A stretch of DNA of 64,000 nt from NCBI RefSeq assembly GCF_002564045.1, contig NZ_PDJK01000002.1:3162001-3226000 (forward strand). The letters are read 5' to 3'. How positions within the stretch are numbered: the first letter of the stretch is position 1; each line of letters begins with the position of its first letter. This document shows, piece after piece, positions 62,650 through 64,000 of the stretch. A model generated the notes under the pieces. The model had not been told where the DNA came from and did no database searches. It saw only the letters and a program-made list of their open reading frames with translations. The position numbers and the translations under genes were made by a program. This stretch comes from Amycolatopsis sulphurea (GTDB lineage: Bacteria; Actinomycetota; Actinomycetes; Mycobacteriales; Pseudonocardiaceae).

Positions 62650-62903
62650 CAGGTTCCCGGCAAAGTTGGGTCGTGGCCCCGTGATCAGCAGAGTGAGCCG
62701 TGGCTGCCGCGTCATCATCGACGGCGCTTGCCCTCTTCGTCGATCACGCCCGGCAGCGGGCGAAGCGGAGGCGTTCGAGATGCGCGACCACCTCGCGCTG
62801 TGCGCCGGACCTGTCTCGGGTCTGTGAAGGGCCCCTTCACAGACCTTTCACGGACCTCCGCGGTCGGCGCAGGGGCCCTCACACCGACTTTGCCGACACC
62901 CTG
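62650..62903. mobile_element. MITE-like element, long form (254 bp)
   Basis: Ends CAGGTTCCCGGCAAAGTTGG and ACCGACTTTGCCGACACCC. Same block order as 35328-35636: CCCGTGATCAGCAGAGTGAG, GCCGCGTCATCATCGACGGC, CCGGCAGCGGGCGAAGCGGA, GCGCGACCACCTCG, one unit 62824-62840, CTCCGCGGTCGGCGCAGGG, end. Only one palindromic unit and no internal duplication. Lies between exporter and ligase genes. Confidence 0.7.
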
Positions 62904-62951
62904 GCGGCTGACGGATCACCGCTGGTATTCGCATCTGGAGAGGAGTCGTCC

Positions 62952-64000
62952 ATGATCGGACTGATGCAGGACCGTCCCCTGAGCCTGCCGCACGTCTTCC
63001 ACCGGGCCGAGATGTTGTTCGCCGACAAGGAGATCGTGACCGCGACCGCGTCGGGTGAGCGTCGCTCCGCCTATGGCGAGTGTTTCGAGCGCGTCCGCGG
63101 GCTCGCGGCCGCGCTCGACCGCCTGGGCGTGCCGGCCGAGGCTCGGGTCGGCACTTTCTGCTCGAATACCCAGACGCACCTGGAGCTGTACTTCGCGGTG
63201 CCGTGCTCGGGGCGCGTGCTGCATACGATCAACATCCGGCTGTTCCCGGACCAGCTCGCGTTCGTCGTGGCCGACGCGCAGGACGACGTCGTGTTCGTCG
63301 ACCGCGCACTCCTGCCCACTTTGTGGCAGGTGGCCGACCGCATGCCGTCGGTACACCACATCGTGGTGATCGACGACGGCTCGAACGAGGCGGTGCCCGA
63401 CGACCCCCGTGTCGTGGACTACGAGACGTTGCTCGCCGGCGGACCCCCGCACTCGGGCCGGTTCGTGATCGACGACGAGAATTCGGCGGCGGCGCTGTGC
63501 TACACCTCGGGGACGACCGGTGACCCGAAGGGAGTGCTCTACTCACACCGCTCGATGATGCTCCACTCGCTGACCAGTCTCGCCGCCGACGTGCTGGCCA
63601 TCGGCGAACGCGACCGCGTGCAACCCGTGGTACCGATGTTTCATGTCAACGCCTGGGGGCTGCCCTACACGTCGGTCCTTGCCGGGGCGAACCTGGTCCT
63701 GCCCGGCACCCAGACCGCTCCCGGCGAATTGCTGGCGCAGATCGAACGTCACCGGGTGACGATCAGCGCCGGCGTCCCGACGATCTGGATGGGTGCGCTG
63801 CCGCTGCTGCACGAGCACGATCTCAGCAGCCTGCGCATGGTGCTCTGCGGCGGCGCCGCGGTACCGCAGAGCCTGTCCGAGGGCTGGCGCGCGGCGATCG
63901 GGCTGCCGATCACCCAGGCCTGGGGGATGACCGAGACCAGTCCGATCTGCACGGTGGGCGTGTTGCGCGGTGCGGACAACGAGCTGGACGACGAGGAGCG
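62952..64000 (+). CDS. Fatty-acid-CoA ligase family protein, 3' end outside window
   Basis: First 349 codons of an AMP-forming ligase: [80 protein letters not shown] (A3), [38 protein letters not shown] (A5). Closely similar in layout to the ligase at 22789. GGAGAGGAG precedes ATG 62952. The window ends before the hinge and catalytic Lys. It may activate an aryl or fatty acid for the neighbouring locus. Confidence 0.9.
   Translation, partial: MIGLMQDRPLSLPHVFHRAEMLFADKEIVTATASGERRSAYGECFERVRGLAAALDRLGVPAEARVGTFCSNTQTHLELYFAVPCSGRVLHTINIRLFPDQLAFVVADAQDDVVFVDRALLPTLWQVADRMPSVHHIVVIDDGSNEAVPDDPRVVDYETLLAGGPPHSGRFVIDDENSAAALCYTSGTTGDPKGVLYSHRSMMLHSLTSLAADVLAIGERDRVQPVVPMFHVNAWGLPYTSVLAGANLVLPGTQTAPGELLAQIERHRVTISAGVPTIWMGALPLLHEHDLSSLRMVLCGGAAVPQSLSEGWRAAIGLPITQAWGMTETSPICTVGVLRGADNELDDEE

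Overview
The window looks like a piece of chromosome from a high-GC actinomycete of the Pseudonocardiaceae, most likely Amycolatopsis. That genus is an inference. It rests on the very GC-rich codon use, a mycothiol-dependent formaldehyde dehydrogenase, the actinobacterial integration host factor mIHF, DUF3558 lipoproteins, many TetR regulators and acyl-CoA enzymes, and a repeat family that I associate with Amycolatopsis proteins from memory only. No tRNA, rRNA, phage or CRISPR was seen.

Layout. 0-8 kb: MFS exporter (5' cut by the window), lipoprotein, lactonase-like hydrolase with a TetR relic, aldose epimerase, amidohydrolase, acyl-CoA dehydrogenase with divergent TetR. 8-17 kb: sugar kinase, citrate synthase, photolyase, a rearranged TetR/glpD breakpoint, mycothiol formaldehyde dehydrogenase, secreted C39-type peptidase. 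17-20.5 kb: a three-gene sugar ABC importer operon. 20.5-22.8 kb: a GT-rich tandem-repeat tract, an acyltransferase-like gene without its catalytic serine, and decaying tandem copies of its 3' end. 22.8-32.5 kb: acyl-CoA ligase, mihF, isochorismate synthase, phosphopantetheinyl transferase, an acyl-CoA catabolic operon, an amidohydrolase. 32.5-36.5 kb: small enzymes, a DtxR-type regulator, a truncated HTH gene and an AlkB-like dioxygenase. 36.5-40.7 kb: a 5-oxoprolinase (pxp) locus under visible decay with an apparently intact GntR regulator. 41-42 kb: HicAB. 42-47 kb: an aromatic acyl-CoA hydroxylase locus with PaaX. 48-53.5 kb: LigD-type polymerase, AlkB-rubredoxin fusion with TetR, LysR, and a broken alcohol dehydrogenase. 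53.6-58 kb: a paired acyl-CoA dehydrogenase operon, a broken propeller gene, and a TetR. 58-64 kb: a partly broken aryl-siderophore-like locus (carrier protein, split salicylate synthase, FAD monooxygenase, exporter, acyl-CoA ligase running off the end).

The most striking structure is a dispersed repeat. Its unit is the 17-nt palindrome GTGAAGGGNCCCTTCAC. Units usually come in pairs with an exactly 30-bp repeat distance, giving a 47-bp nested palindrome. I count 12 pairs and 4 single units, plus one possible relic. At four loci the units sit inside longer MITE-like elements with inverted ends built on CCGGCAAAGT. Copies lie within the photolyase and a TetR gene in frame, at the 3' edges of genes, and next to several truncated genes (alcohol dehydrogenase, LysR tail, HTH gene, propeller gene). 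This suggests mobility and a link with deletion breakpoints. A second genome-wide signal is a short near-palindrome, TCCAYNRTGGA, found about once per 6 kb in several reading frames.

Many genes are arranged as overlapping pairs (ATGA or GTGA overlaps), so most clusters noted here are probably real operons.
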